NCBI RefSeq assembly: GCF_000292525.1
Contig: NZ_AEYF01000021.1
Coordinates: 111,206 to 175,205 of the forward strand
DNA: 64,000 nt
Source: Rhizobium sp. CCGE 510
GTDB lineage: Bacteria > Pseudomonadota > Alphaproteobacteria > Rhizobiales > Rhizobiaceae
Direction of reading: 5' to 3'
In this document: one piece after another, positions 1 to 8,531 of the stretch
Numbering within the stretch: position 1 is the first letter of the stretch
Layout of the letters: the number at the start of each line of letters is the position of its first letter
The notes under the pieces: model-generated
Seen by the model: the letters and a program-made list of their open reading frames with translations, nothing else
The model's database searches: none
Told to the model about the DNA's origin: nothing
Program-made: the position numbers and the translations under genes

Positions 1-771
1 GCGGCCGAAAAGCAGCGTCCCGGTGACGCGCAGATCATCATCCCGGTCAGCGAGCGCCTCGGCCAGGTTGTCATCGAGATGGAAGGCATCACCAAGGGCT
101 TCGAGGGCCGCACGCTGATCAACGACCTGTCGATCAAGCTGCCGCCGGGCGGTATCGTCGGCATCATCGGCCCGAACGGCGCCGGCAAGACGACGCTGTT
201 CCGCATGATTACCGGCCAGGAAAAGCCGGATGCGGGATCGGTCCGCATCGGTGAGACGGTCCACCTCGGTTATGTCGACCAGAGCCGCGATGCTCTTGAC
301 GGCAGTAAGACGGTCTGGGAGGAAATCTCCGGTGGCGCTGAAATCATCAAGCTCGGCAAGTTCGATATGAACTCCAGAGCCTATTGCGGCGCCTTCAACT
401 TCAAGGGCGGCGATCAGCAGCAGAAGGTCGGCAATCTCTCGGGTGGCCAGCGCAACCGCGTTCACCTTGCCAAGATGCTCAAGGCCGGCGGCAACGTTCT
501 GCTGCTCGACGAACCGACCAACGACCTCGATACGGAAACCCTCGGTGCACTGGAAAGCGCGCTGGAGGCATTTGCCGGCTGCGCCATCATCATCAGCCAT
601 GATCGCATGTTCCTCGACCGTCTGGCGACGCATATCCTCGCCTTTGAAGGCGACGGCCATGTCGAATGGTTCGAAGGCAACTTCGAAGATTATGAACAGG
701 ACAAGGTTCGTCGCCTTGGCCCCGACGCGCTCAACCCGGGCAGTCAGGCCCATAAGCGCCTGACGCGCTGA
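1..771 (+). CDS. ettA: Energy-dependent translational throttle protein EttA, C-terminal part
   Basis: This is the last 256 residues of an ABC-F ATPase; the reading frame is open to the left edge, so the first ABC domain is outside the window. The second ABC domain is complete: Walker A GPNGAGKTT, signature LSGGQRNR, Walker B VLLLDEPTNDLD and the H-switch ISHDR. ABC-F proteins have no membrane domain; EttA binds the ribosomal E site and gates the first elongation steps according to ATP/ADP level. The match to EttA rather than Uup or YheS is by overall sequence and is good but was not searched. A strong terminator follows 25 bases after the stop. Confidence 0.93.
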   Translation, partial: AAEKQRPGDAQIIIPVSERLGQVVIEMEGITKGFEGRTLINDLSIKLPPGGIVGIIGPNGAGKTTLFRMITGQEKPDAGSVRIGETVHLGYVDQSRDALDGSKTVWEEISGGAEIIKLGKFDMNSRAYCGAFNFKGGDQQQKVGNLSGGQRNRVHLAKMLKAGGNVLLLDEPTNDLDTETLGALESALEAFAGCAIIISHDRMFLDRLATHILAFEGDGHVEWFEGNFEDYEQDKVRRLGPDALNPGSQAHKRLTR

Positions 772-795
772 TCGCAGCCATTTTCTTCAGTTGAG

Positions 796-821
796 AAGCC
801 CCGGTTCAGCCGGGGCTTTTT
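796..821 (+). terminator. Rho-independent terminator after ettA
   Basis: A 9-bp perfect stem (AAGCCCCGG / CCGGGGCTT) with a 5-base loop runs into a T tract, 25 bases after the ettA stop. Confidence 0.9.
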
Positions 822-898
822 CACGTCTGGCTGTCGCAATTTGAGCAGGCAATTTCGCTGGAGCGCGAATTGCCGCTTGTCACCGTCTTTCAAATCAC

Positions 899-914
899 AT
901 AAAGATATCTTTAT
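899..914. promoter_or_regulatory. 16-bp palindromic operator ahead of the ArsR-methyltransferase regulator and metF
   Basis: ATAAAGATATCTTTAT is a perfect palindrome ending 18 bases before the regulator's ATG. Its length and symmetry suit a dimeric ArsR-type winged helix. SahR-type regulators of methionine-cycle genes are known to use AT-rich palindromes of this kind. Autoregulation and control of metF are inferred from position. Confidence 0.7.
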
Positions 915-932
915 ATCTTGATTGGACGGATA

Positions 933-1958
933 ATGAGCGAACCGCTGAAGCTTGGACTGGATGCGCTGGTGGACGTCTTGAAGGCGGCCGGCGAGCCCAC
1001 GCGCCTGCGTCTTCTGGCGCTCCTCGACGGCGGCGACCTGACGGTGACCGATCTTACCGAGATTCTCGGCCAATCGCAGCCGCGCATCTCTCGCCATCTG
1101 AAGCTGCTCGGCGAGGCTGAACTGATCGAACGCTACCAAGAAGGCGCCTGGGCCTATTTCCGCCTCAAGCAGGACGGCAAGGCGGCAATGCTGGTGCGGG
1201 CGTTGTTGAAACATGTCTCCGAGAACGATCCGACGGTGCTTCGCGACGGCGAGCGACTTTCACAGGTCAAGCGCCAGCGCGCCGAACGGGCACAGGCCTA
1301 TTTCAGCCGAAACGCGGCTGAGTGGGACGAGCTTCGCCGCCTGCATGCCGCCGACGAAGAGGTCGACGCCGCCGTCATCCGGCTGCTCGGCAATCAGCCA
1401 ATCGACTCCCTGCTCGATCTCGGCACCGGCACCGGCCGTATCCTCGAGCTTCTTTCCGGGCTTTACCGTCGGGCGATCGGTGTCGATGCCAGCCGCGACA
1501 TGCTGAGCGTGGCGCGCGCCAATCTCGACAAGTCCCGTATCACCAAGGCCACTGTGCGCCACGCCGACATTTTGAACCTGCCGTTCGAGGGCCAGGATTT
1601 CGATCTGGTGACGATCCATCAGGTGCTGCATTTCTTCGACCAGCCGGAGATTGCGATCGCTGAAGCGGCGCGCATGCTCCGGCCGGGCGGCCGGCTCGTG
1701 GTCATCGACCTCGGGCCGCACGCGCTCGAATACCTTCGCGACGAACATGCGCATGTCCGTCTCGGTTTTTCGCACCAGGCGATATCCGACTGGCTGCACA
1801 GGGCCGGGCTCGACGTCGAGCAGGTTGTCGATCTTCATCCGGGTCAGCCAAGCGGGCAGGGGTTGACGGTCACCGTCTGGCTCGCGCGCGACCCGAGGCG
1901 CCTGATGGCTTCGCAGACGAGCGAAGGCGCCGAACCTACATTTGCCGGGAGAGTATGA
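933..1958 (+). CDS. ArsR-family regulator fused to a SAM-dependent methyltransferase domain (SahR-like)
   Basis: The 341-residue protein has an N-terminal ArsR winged helix (about residues 8-90, with RLRLLALL and SQPRISRHLKLL as the recognition region). A class I methyltransferase fold follows from about residue 145 (LDLGTGTGRILELL is the SAM-binding loop). In SahR regulators the methyltransferase-like domain is thought to sense S-adenosylhomocysteine. The neighbour metF, one base downstream, supports a methionine-cycle role. No cysteine-rich metal site is visible. Start: ATG 933 follows GGACGGA; an in-frame TTG at 918 has no better ribosome site. The alternative is a true methyltransferase with a regulatory domain, as some annotations call it. 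Confidence 0.85.
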   Translation: MSEPLKLGLDALVDVLKAAGEPTRLRLLALLDGGDLTVTDLTEILGQSQPRISRHLKLLGEAELIERYQEGAWAYFRLKQDGKAAMLVRALLKHVSENDPTVLRDGERLSQVKRQRAERAQAYFSRNAAEWDELRRLHAADEEVDAAVIRLLGNQPIDSLLDLGTGTGRILELLSGLYRRAIGVDASRDMLSVARANLDKSRITKATVRHADILNLPFEGQDFDLVTIHQVLHFFDQPEIAIAEAARMLRPGGRLVVIDLGPHALEYLRDEHAHVRLGFSHQAISDWLHRAGLDVEQVVDLHPGQPSGQGLTVTVWLARDPRRLMASQTSEGAEPTFAGRV

Positions 1959-1959
1959 C

Positions 1960-2859
1960 ATGGCTTTGAACAACGCACGCGGCCGGAACATCGGGATCTC
2001 ATTCGAATTCTTCCCGCCGAAATCGGAAGAGATGGAAGGCCAGCTCTGGCAGACGGTGAGCGAGTTGCAGGACTGGGATCCGGATTTCGTTTCGGTGACC
2101 TATGGCGCCGGCGGCACCACCAAGGCGCCGACGCTCACCGCCGTCACGCGGTTTCTGTCGCAGACGCCGCTCGCCACCGCCTCGCATCTCACCTGCGTCG
2201 GCGCGACGAAGGAAGAGACGCATCAGGTGATCGATACATTCCGAAAGGCCGGCGTGACGCATTTCGTGGCGCTGCGCGGTGATGCGCCCGGCGGCGCCGG
2301 TGCGCCCTACCAGCCGCATCCCGGCGGTTATGCCAATGCAGCCGAGCTGGTGGCCGGCCTCAGGGAGATCGGCGATTTCGAGATTTCTGTTTCCGCCTAT
2401 CCGGAAAAGCACCCTGAAAGCCGCGATACCGCTGCCGATGTCGAGATGCTGAAGCGCAAGGCCGACAATGGCGCCGACCGGGCGTTGACGCAGTTCTTCT
2501 TCGACAACGACAATTTCGAGCGCTACCTCGAGCGGGTGCGCGCGGCCGGCATCTCGATCCCGATCGTGCCCGGCATCATGCCGATCCAGAACCTGACGCA
2601 GCTGAAGCGCTTCGCCGGCGCCTGCGGCACGATCATCCCGGCGTTTCTCGATGAGCGCTTCGCCGGCTTCGACGACAGGCCCGAGGAGCGCGCGAAGGTG
2701 GCAGCCGATGTCGCCGCCGAGCAGATCGAGGATCTCGTCCGGCGCGGCATCCGCGATTTCCATCTTTATACGATGAACCGTTCGCCTCTGGTTTCCGCCG
2801 TGCTTGACAATCTCGGCTTCTCCCGCCGGGCGGCAAAAAGTGCAGGCGCGGCCGCCTGA
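1960..2859 (+). CDS. metF: 5,10-methylenetetrahydrofolate reductase
   Basis: The 299-residue FAD enzyme reduces methylene-THF to methyl-THF, the methyl donor for methionine synthesis. FEFFPPK near the N terminus is the family hallmark. HLTCVGATKEE and ALRGDAPGG lie in the TIM-barrel substrate region, and FFFDNDNFERY precedes the C-terminal half. The length is usual for bacterial MetF. ATG 1960 follows GGGAGAG at a good distance and starts one base after the regulator's stop, so the two are translationally coupled; an in-frame codon at 1942 lies inside the upstream gene. A terminator follows at 2881. Confidence 0.96.
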   Translation: MALNNARGRNIGISFEFFPPKSEEMEGQLWQTVSELQDWDPDFVSVTYGAGGTTKAPTLTAVTRFLSQTPLATASHLTCVGATKEETHQVIDTFRKAGVTHFVALRGDAPGGAGAPYQPHPGGYANAAELVAGLREIGDFEISVSAYPEKHPESRDTAADVEMLKRKADNGADRALTQFFFDNDNFERYLERVRAAGISIPIVPGIMPIQNLTQLKRFAGACGTIIPAFLDERFAGFDDRPEERAKVAADVAAEQIEDLVRRGIRDFHLYTMNRSPLVSAVLDNLGFSRRAAKSAGAAA

Positions 2860-2880
2860 TCGCTCGGTTGGTCAAAAGTG

Positions 2881-2913
2881 AAAAGCGCATGTCGGGCGGG
2901 ACATGCGCTTTTT
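2881..2913 (+). terminator. Rho-independent terminator after metF
   Basis: A 13-bp perfect stem (AAAAGCGCATGTC / GACATGCGCTTTT) with a 6-base loop ends in a T tract, 21 bases after the metF stop. Confidence 0.9.
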
Positions 2914-2974
2914 CATTGGCGGATTGATCAGGGGAGTTCAGGTACTACCAGTCATTACGCCTAGGTCGGCCAGC

Positions 2975-3052
2975 TCAAATGAAGAGCATGGACAAGACGA
3001 AAGCAAACGCTGCACTGACCAACAGAACATTCAAGGATTGCGTGAGTCCCAT
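2975..3052 (-). CDS. Probable 25-residue single-span membrane peptide
   Basis: An ATG at 3052 preceded by a strong ribosome site (GAGGAG, read on the minus strand) opens a 25-codon frame. The peptide begins MGLTQSLN and continues as one hydrophobic stretch (VLLVSAAFAFVLSMLFI), exactly one membrane span. It is too short for ordinary gene callers. No function can be assigned. An exact TTAA-N7-TTAA motif lies about 165 bases upstream of its start. It sits alone between the metF terminator and the 3' end of the EamA gene. The ribosome site and the unbroken hydrophobic run make it likely to be real. Confidence 0.6.
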   Translation of the reverse strand: MGLTQSLNVLLVSAAFAFVLSMLFI

Positions 3053-3216
3053 GTCTGTCTCCTCGCGTTAACCGGCAGATAATATGTTGGAAATATGTCG
3101 CTTGGGAAGCAGAATCTATGCTGCGCTGCGGAAGGCCAGGGTGGATATGTCGAGGAGTGGTTCGGCAAGTCGCTGAAACAAATCGATTATTTCCAATTAA
3201 TTTTTGTTCACAGATT

Positions 3217-3231
3217 TTAACGCGCCGTTAA
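3217..3231. promoter_or_regulatory. Candidate CtrA box (TTAA-N7-TTAA)
   Basis: TTAACGCGCCGTTAA matches the alphaproteobacterial CtrA full-site pattern exactly. The only gene facing away from it with room for a promoter is the 25-residue minus-strand peptide. One match to a short pattern can occur by chance. Confidence 0.4.
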
Positions 3232-3315
3232 ATTAGGCGATTGCCGGTTTACCTATGCGCCGAAAACATGGCGAACAGGCAACCGGTTGAAAACATGCGG
3301 AATTCGCAACCGGCA

Positions 3316-4221
3316 TCAGGTGGTCCTCAGCAGCAGGCGATAGGCCCGGCCATCAAGAATGACGAGGCCGAAACTGATCAGCGCCATGCCGGCGAATTCG
3401 CCAAGCGCGAGCCTCTCTCCGAGGAAAAGCACGCCGAGAAGGATGGCGCTCGGCGGCACCAGCAGGGTGACGAGCGAGGCGTTGGTGGCGCCGGCTGCCG
3501 CCATGATCCGGAAATAGAGGATATAGGCGAAAGCGGTCGATACCAGCGCCAGCGCCACCACGGCGAGGAGGATATCGAGCGGCGGCATGGGGAGCGTCCA
3601 GGGACGATCGGCCAGCATCGACAAGGGCAGAGTGATCAGCGAGGAGGCGGTCAACTGTCCGGCTGCGGTGACTGGTGCTGGAACCTCCTTGAACCGCTTG
3701 CCGTAGGTGGCGGCGAAGCCATAGGAGACGGCAGCGAGCACCGGAAGCAGCAGCGCCCAGAGCGGCGCTTCGCCGCCGGCCGACAGGCCGGGGCCGATCA
3801 GCACGATCGTTCCGCTCAGGCCGACGAGGCAGCCGGCGATCTTTGCCGAAGTCAGCTTCTCGTCGGATGTGAAATAGTTGGCGATGAGCACGGTCCAGAT
3901 CGGCGTCGTGGCGTTCAGGATCGCAGCAAGGCCGGCACCGATGCGGGTCTGGCCGAAAAAGATCAGCGCATGCGGCAGGGCATTGTTGATGAGCCCGAGG
4001 ATCAGGAATTCGCGCCAGCGGGCACGGAGGATCGAATAGATATCGAAACGGCCGGCGATATAGACATGCAGCGCCAGCGCTGCGAGCAGCAGCCTGAGGC
4101 AGACGAGGGTCAGCGGCGGCACATGCTGGACGGCGATACGGGCGAAGAAGAAGGAGCCGCCCCAGATCAGGCCGAGCAGAACCAGCAGGCCCCACGTCCA
4201 GGCATTCATTCTGCTGTCCAC
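3316..4221 (-). CDS. EamA/DMT-family transporter
   Basis: The 301-residue, very hydrophobic protein has about ten membrane spans in two homologous EamA halves. Family signs are LGLIWGGSFFFARIAV at the start, NATTPIWTVLIA near the end of the first half, and a second half ending in short positive residues. Members export or import small metabolites, often amino acids or nucleotides; the substrate cannot be read from sequence. The GTG at 4221 is preferred because GGAGGA lies 7 bases ahead; ATG 4209 is the alternative. It is a monocistronic minus-strand gene by spacing. Confidence 0.9.
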   Translation of the reverse strand: MDSRMNAWTWGLLVLLGLIWGGSFFFARIAVQHVPPLTLVCLRLLLAALALHVYIAGRFDIYSILRARWREFLILGLINNALPHALIFFGQTRIGAGLAAILNATTPIWTVLIANYFTSDEKLTSAKIAGCLVGLSGTIVLIGPGLSAGGEAPLWALLLPVLAAVSYGFAATYGKRFKEVPAPVTAAGQLTASSLITLPLSMLADRPWTLPMPPLDILLAVVALALVSTAFAYILYFRIMAAAGATNASLVTLLVPPSAILLGVLFLGERLALGEFAGMALISFGLVILDGRAYRLLLRTT

Positions 4222-4349
4222 GCCGGTTCCTCCACCGCAAGCCGCTCGCCCTGCCTACCCTGGCATCAGTTCTCGGGCTTAATGCTTAGCGCAGACGGCG
4301 GACCGCGCCACCCGTTTCTTGCGAAGCGGGCGACGGAAGGTCTCGGCGA

Positions 4350-5567
4350 TCAGAGAGCGTTGAGAAGGGCGGGCGTTGCCCAGCCGTCGGCCGGGATGCC
4401 GAGGCGCTGTTGCTCCTTCTGGATCGCGACGCGCGTGCCGGAGCCGAGAATGCCGTCGATCTCGCCGACATCATGGCCGAGCGACTGCAGTTTCGTCTGC
4501 AGCGCCTTCATCTGATCGTTGGCGAGCCCTTGTTCCGGCACGCCCTTGAGATAGGGCTCAGCGCCAGAGAGGCGCGTGCCGAAATAGGCGGCCGATGTCG
4601 TGTAGATGAACGACTTGTTCCATTCGAGATAGATCTTGAAATTCGGATAGGCGATGAAGGCCGGGCCCATGCGGCCCTGCGGCAGAACCAGGTCGCCTTC
4701 GAGGTTGCCGAAGGCGGCATTACCGTCGCGCGGCTTGACGCCGAGCGCGAACCACTCGCCAGCCTTCATCGTGCCGCCGAGGCCGGATTTCTCCCAGGGC
4801 AGGTTATCAGGCAGGGTGACTTCCTGCAGCCAGGGCTGGCCGCGCTCGAAGCCGAGATGTTGGATGAATTTCGCCGCCGTCAGGATAGCGTCCGGGCCGC
4901 TCTGCTTCAGGCGGATATGGCCGTCGCCGTCGCCGTCCATGCCGTAGGCGATGATGTCGCGCGGCAGCATCTGCACCTGGCCGATTTCGCCGGCCCAGGC
5001 GCCGGTATTGGTGGCGGGGTCGAGGTCACCGTGCTGAACCATCTCGATAAGGGCGATCAACTGCGGGCGAAAGAGTTCCGGGCGGCGGCAGTCATGCGAC
5101 AGCGTCACCAGCGCGTTGCGGGTGTTGAAATCGCCCTGGACAGCGCCGAAATCGGTTTCCATTGCCCAGAAGGCAGTGATGACGCCGGAGGGAACGCCGA
5201 ATTCCTGCTCGGCGCGGGCAAAGACGTCGGCATATTGCTTCATCTTCTGGCGGCCGATGTCGAGGCGGGCCTGGCTGACGGTACGTTGGGAGAATTCGAG
5301 GAAGGTCTGCTTGAAGACACCCTGAGCGCGATCCCGGCTCAGGACCTTGGGATCGATCTCGGCGCCGGCGAAGGCTGCGTCGGCAGCGGCTGCACTTGCG
5401 CCGGCTGCAACCGCATCTTTCTTGACGCCTTGGAGGAAGGCGGACAGATCGCCGCCGCAGGGCGCTGTAGCGGCTGTGTCAGGTGCCTGCTGGGCGGCCG
5501 CACTGCCGGCGAGGGCGAGGGCAAACAGAAGGGCGATTGCAGAGCGGCTTGCGAGCGAGCGGTGCAT
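4350..5567 (-). CDS. Lytic murein transglycosylase, MltB family, with peptidoglycan-binding domain
   Basis: The 405-residue exported protein has a signal peptide (cleavage after SAAA, about residue 25), an SLT_2/MltB catalytic domain (about 40-330) and a C-terminal PG_binding_1 domain (about 345-400, with LQSLGHDVGEIDGILG). The catalytic Glu is probably in AFWAMETDFG; MLPRDIIAYGMDGDGDGH is typical of the family. It cleaves the MurNAc-GlcNAc bond of periplasmic peptidoglycan with 1,6-anhydro product. No lipobox is present, so it should be soluble. It lies 81 bases downstream of a GH25 lysozyme gene on the same strand. Confidence 0.92.
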   Translation of the reverse strand: MHRSLASRSAIALLFALALAGSAAAQQAPDTAATAPCGGDLSAFLQGVKKDAVAAGASAAAADAAFAGAEIDPKVLSRDRAQGVFKQTFLEFSQRTVSQARLDIGRQKMKQYADVFARAEQEFGVPSGVITAFWAMETDFGAVQGDFNTRNALVTLSHDCRRPELFRPQLIALIEMVQHGDLDPATNTGAWAGEIGQVQMLPRDIIAYGMDGDGDGHIRLKQSGPDAILTAAKFIQHLGFERGQPWLQEVTLPDNLPWEKSGLGGTMKAGEWFALGVKPRDGNAAFGNLEGDLVLPQGRMGPAFIAYPNFKIYLEWNKSFIYTTSAAYFGTRLSGAEPYLKGVPEQGLANDQMKALQTKLQSLGHDVGEIDGILGSGTRVAIQKEQQRLGIPADGWATPALLNAL

Positions 5568-5648
5568 GGAGCGGTCCTTATATCAAAACAGATTGCCGTC
5601 GCTTTCACAGAGGAATGTGACGGAAGCAAGAAACATCATAAGACGTTA

Positions 5649-6446
5649 CTAAGAATTTCTATCCTTGGAAACGGCCGCAACCCAATTGTTCCAGTTCTTT
5701 GCACTGCCGGCAAAGACATTGATATCCGTGGGACCGCTGATGCCGGGGATCACGCCGGTCGAGGTATATTGCCAGAAGGCCCAGCGGCGGTCGGAATAGG
5801 TCACCTCTGGATGTTTTGCCACCGACCGGACCCAGAAATGATAGTCCTGGAAGTAGCCGGCCAGATTGTCGCGGTGGAAATCGACCGAGGTGTAGATGAT
5901 CGGGCGCTTGCCGTAATAGGCTTCCAGCCTATCCATGAAACGCTGCATTTCGGCGCGCACGGTTTCCGGATCGGGACGGAGGCGGCAGGTCTTCGATTCC
6001 GCATTCCATTCGACGTCGAGTACCGGCGGCAGGCGCATGGCCTCCTTCGGCACGTTGCGGATAAACCAGTCGGCCTGCTGATCGGCCGAGGAACAGAAAT
6101 AATAGAAATGATAGGGCGCGTGCGGGATGCCGGCGGCGCGGGCCTCGCGCCAGTATTCGTCGAAGCGCGGATCGACCCTGTCCTTGCCTTCAGTCGCCTT
6201 GATGAAGGCGAAGGCGACACCGGAATTCTTCACCGTGCTCCAATCGATATCGCCCTGCCATTTGGAGATATCGATGCCATGGACTTGGTTCTGTTGCGGA
6301 TGCTTCGGGCCGAAGTCCTGCGGATCGGTGTCCTTGAATCGCGTCTTCGGCTTGATCGATGCCGTTTCGAGATAGTCATAACCGGAGGAGGTGCAGCCGG
6401 CCAGCAGGATAGCCAGGGGCAAAACGCAAAACAAAAGCCGGCGCAT
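5649..6446 (-). CDS. GH25-family lysozyme, lipoprotein
   Basis: The 265-residue protein starts MRRLLFC and carries a lipobox LLAGC (Cys at about residue 17), so it should be lipid-anchored. The GH25 domain begins at GIDISKWQGDIDW and contains FAFIKATEG, YHFYYF, PPVLDVEWN (catalytic acidic pair region) and the C-terminal WAFWQYTSTG. GH25 enzymes cut the beta-1,4 MurNAc-GlcNAc bond. ATG 6446 was chosen over 6485 because it places the signal sequence at the N terminus. It is upstream of the MltB gene in the same direction, so the two may act together in wall turnover. Confidence 0.9.
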   Translation of the reverse strand: MRRLLFCVLPLAILLAGCTSSGYDYLETASIKPKTRFKDTDPQDFGPKHPQQNQVHGIDISKWQGDIDWSTVKNSGVAFAFIKATEGKDRVDPRFDEYWREARAAGIPHAPYHFYYFCSSADQQADWFIRNVPKEAMRLPPVLDVEWNAESKTCRLRPDPETVRAEMQRFMDRLEAYYGKRPIIYTSVDFHRDNLAGYFQDYHFWVRSVAKHPEVTYSDRRWAFWQYTSTGVIPGISGPTDINVFAGSAKNWNNWVAAVSKDRNS

Positions 6447-6571
6447 GGGCGTCCCGTCGTAACTCGAATGATCTCTTTGCCCCACAGCCTGACCTTCGAA
6501 AAAGACGATTCGGCAGAGGATAACCCTCTTTTCACCATATCAACGTAAAAATTCGGTTAGTTTCAAGCGAA

Positions 6572-7246
6572 TTATGAGCGCTTGCTGATAATGGCGGCCC
6601 GCCAGGCATAACCGCCGCCAACCGTGTCGAACAACAATCTCGCGTTGTTTTCATGGGCTTGCGCTTCCAGGACCTCGCGCAGATCGGGGCGCGGAGTGAC
6701 GTGGAATTTCGCAAGCCATGACTGCAGCATGCGGCCGAACCAGCCGGGCAGGCCCTCCTGCTGGCCGAAATCGACAATGTGCAGCTGGCCGCCGGGGTTG
6801 AGCGCGGCGATCGACGCATCGACGGCGCGCTCCCAGTCCGGGATCATCGACAGCGCATAGGAGATCAGGATGCGGTCAAAGCCGCTGACGCCGAATTCGC
6901 GCGGCGTGAACGCTGTGGCGTCGGCGACGTGGAATTCCGGGATCGTCGCCTTGGTGGCGAAGGTCTTGCGCGCCGAAATCAGCATTTCCTGCGAAATGTC
7001 GAGGCCGAACAGCTTGGCGGTCGGGAAATGCCGATGGGCGAAGGCCATGTTTCGTCCGGTGCCGCAGCCGACTTCAAGCAGGGTGCCGCCCTCGGGCACG
7101 TCGAGATTGCGGATCGTGCTGTCGCGACCGAGAAGGTAATATTTGCGGGTCAGGTCGTAGATATGGCGCTGATAGCGGTACATGCCGTCCATCAGGCTGG
7201 CATGTTCGCCGCTTTTTCCTGCCGTCTCGGCGCCGACCTTGTTCAC
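6572..7246 (-). CDS. btaB: S-adenosylmethionine-dependent N-methyltransferase of betaine lipid synthesis
   Basis: The 224-residue class I methyltransferase has the SAM loop LLEVGCGTGRNM (about residue 56) and LFGLDISQEML. BtaB methylates diacylglyceryl-homoserine three times to give the betaine lipid DGTS, a membrane lipid made when phosphate is short. The identification rests on the immediate upstream btaA: the start GTG (7246-7244) overlaps the btaA stop in a GTGA arrangement. Length fits BtaB. Both genes read minus strand and should share the promoter ahead of btaA. Confidence 0.92.
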   Translation of the reverse strand: MNKVGAETAGKSGEHASLMDGMYRYQRHIYDLTRKYYLLGRDSTIRNLDVPEGGTLLEVGCGTGRNMAFAHRHFPTAKLFGLDISQEMLISARKTFATKATIPEFHVADATAFTPREFGVSGFDRILISYALSMIPDWERAVDASIAALNPGGQLHIVDFGQQEGLPGWFGRMLQSWLAKFHVTPRPDLREVLEAQAHENNARLLFDTVGGGYAWRAAIISKRS

Positions 7247-8487
7247 GCCTTCTTCCCGTAGATGTGGAAACCGCCATAGATTGCCGAGCGATCGAGCGCC
7301 GTCAGCTCACGCGACTTCTCCTCGAAGTAATCCCACTGGTCGCGGATCGAGGGAGACAGGCGCCCTTCGATGATGCTCTTTTCGGCGGCGGTGCGGAAGA
7401 TCACGCGGGCGCCTTCACGCGCCGTGCGGGTGATTTCCCGCCAGACATCGTTCAACTGCTCGTCCGTCATCCAGTCTTGCGCGTCAAGCAGGATATAGCG
7501 GTCGCGCGAGGCGGCCGGCTCGCGGGCCAGAAGCTCGGTGAAGCTTGCATGGTGGACGTTGACGCGGTCGACGTTGGCGCGGATCACCTCGTAGTGCGCC
7601 GACTTCAGATAGGTCGGTAGCGGGCCTTCCTCTTGCGTGCCGTAGCGGCGGCCGAAGGCTTGCCAGGCGAAATAGTTGTCGTGCATCGGGAAATGACAGG
7701 CGAGCTTTTCCAGGCGGTGCTTCAGCACCGGTGCGATTGAATGATCGGCGGCGAGACTGGCGAGCTCGTCATATTGCTGCGGTGGAATGCCGAGGCCAAA
7801 GAGCGAGCTCTTGCGGCGGGTGATCCAGCGCAGCACCGGCTTTTCGAACAGCGGCGCGATCTGCTCTTCGAAGAACTGGCGCTGCTCTCGGATCGAGCGG
7901 GTCTTGGTCATCTCGCGCAGCTTGACGCCATGCAGGCGGGCAAGAAGATGGGCTGCGCCGATGAAGCGGCCGAGCAGGCCGGTTTCGTAGATGTTGCGGT
8001 CGAAGACCGTGACGCGGCGGCGGCCAAATTTGCGGCCGTTCCAATAGCTGCTGGTCGCCTCGTCGAGCTTGGCGGCGAGATGCTGGTCGTAGGCGCGGCT
8101 GTTGGACTTCTCGTTCGGCATCGCCAGGAAGCGGACGAGATCGGTATGGCCGGGAAGGTGCTTGAAGGCGGCGAGCTTCAGCCGGTTCAGTGCGATGTGG
8201 TGCGGGTTGAGATCGACGACGTCGATCGAGGCCGGCGCTTTGGAGAGATAGGCGAGCATGTTGCAGCCGCCGGAGCCGATGGTGACGATGCGATGGTTTG
8301 GCCTTAGTTCCATCGCCTGCATGTCGAGATCCGGATCTTCCCAAATCTGCGGATAAACGAGGCCGGAGAAGAGAAGGCCGAAAAGACGCTCGGAAAAGCC
8401 ATCTTTCGAAAAGGCCTTGTGGCGGAGAAGGGCGTCCTTGAGTTTCCGGTTCTTGCGGAAGCCGGCATCCGGTGCAAATTCTGACAT
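7243..8487 (-). CDS. btaA: S-adenosylmethionine:diacylglycerol 3-amino-3-carboxypropyltransferase
   Basis: The 414-residue protein belongs to the BtaA (DUF3419) family. It moves the aminocarboxypropyl group of SAM to diacylglycerol, the first step to DGTS. Visible signs are LVYPQIWEDPDLDM near residue 50, the nucleotide-binding stretch IVTIGSGGCNMLAYLS and VVDLNPHHIALN just after, and YILLDAQDWMTD in the C-terminal half. It is followed without gap by btaB. A Pho-box-like sequence lies 45 bases upstream, in keeping with phosphate control known for rhizobial btaAB. Confidence 0.95.
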   Translation of the reverse strand: MSEFAPDAGFRKNRKLKDALLRHKAFSKDGFSERLFGLLFSGLVYPQIWEDPDLDMQAMELRPNHRIVTIGSGGCNMLAYLSKAPASIDVVDLNPHHIALNRLKLAAFKHLPGHTDLVRFLAMPNEKSNSRAYDQHLAAKLDEATSSYWNGRKFGRRRVTVFDRNIYETGLLGRFIGAAHLLARLHGVKLREMTKTRSIREQRQFFEEQIAPLFEKPVLRWITRRKSSLFGLGIPPQQYDELASLAADHSIAPVLKHRLEKLACHFPMHDNYFAWQAFGRRYGTQEEGPLPTYLKSAHYEVIRANVDRVNVHHASFTELLAREPAASRDRYILLDAQDWMTDEQLNDVWREITRTAREGARVIFRTAAEKSIIEGRLSPSIRDQWDYFEEKSRELTALDRSAIYGGFHIYGKKA

Positions 8488-8531
8488 GAGTCTGTCACCT
8501 TTTTAGCGTTCAGGGCGTGTAGCGCGGCACT

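Larger units (their letters stand above)
2860..3315. other. Intergenic region metF / EamA transporter
   Basis: This 456-base stretch holds the metF terminator, the 25-residue peptide gene and the TTAA-N7-TTAA motif. The rest (about 3060-3210) is AT-richer and looks like promoter DNA; a 37-codon plus-strand frame there has no support. Confidence 0.6.

Noticed and set aside
3241..4515. 424-codon plus-strand open frame
   Set aside because: It is antisense to the EamA transporter gene, is rich in Gln/Arg/Glu as GC-rich shadow frames are, and has no domain.
4410..6548. 712-codon plus-strand open frame
   Set aside because: It runs antisense across the MltB and GH25 genes, whose motifs are unmistakable; its composition is that of a shadow frame.
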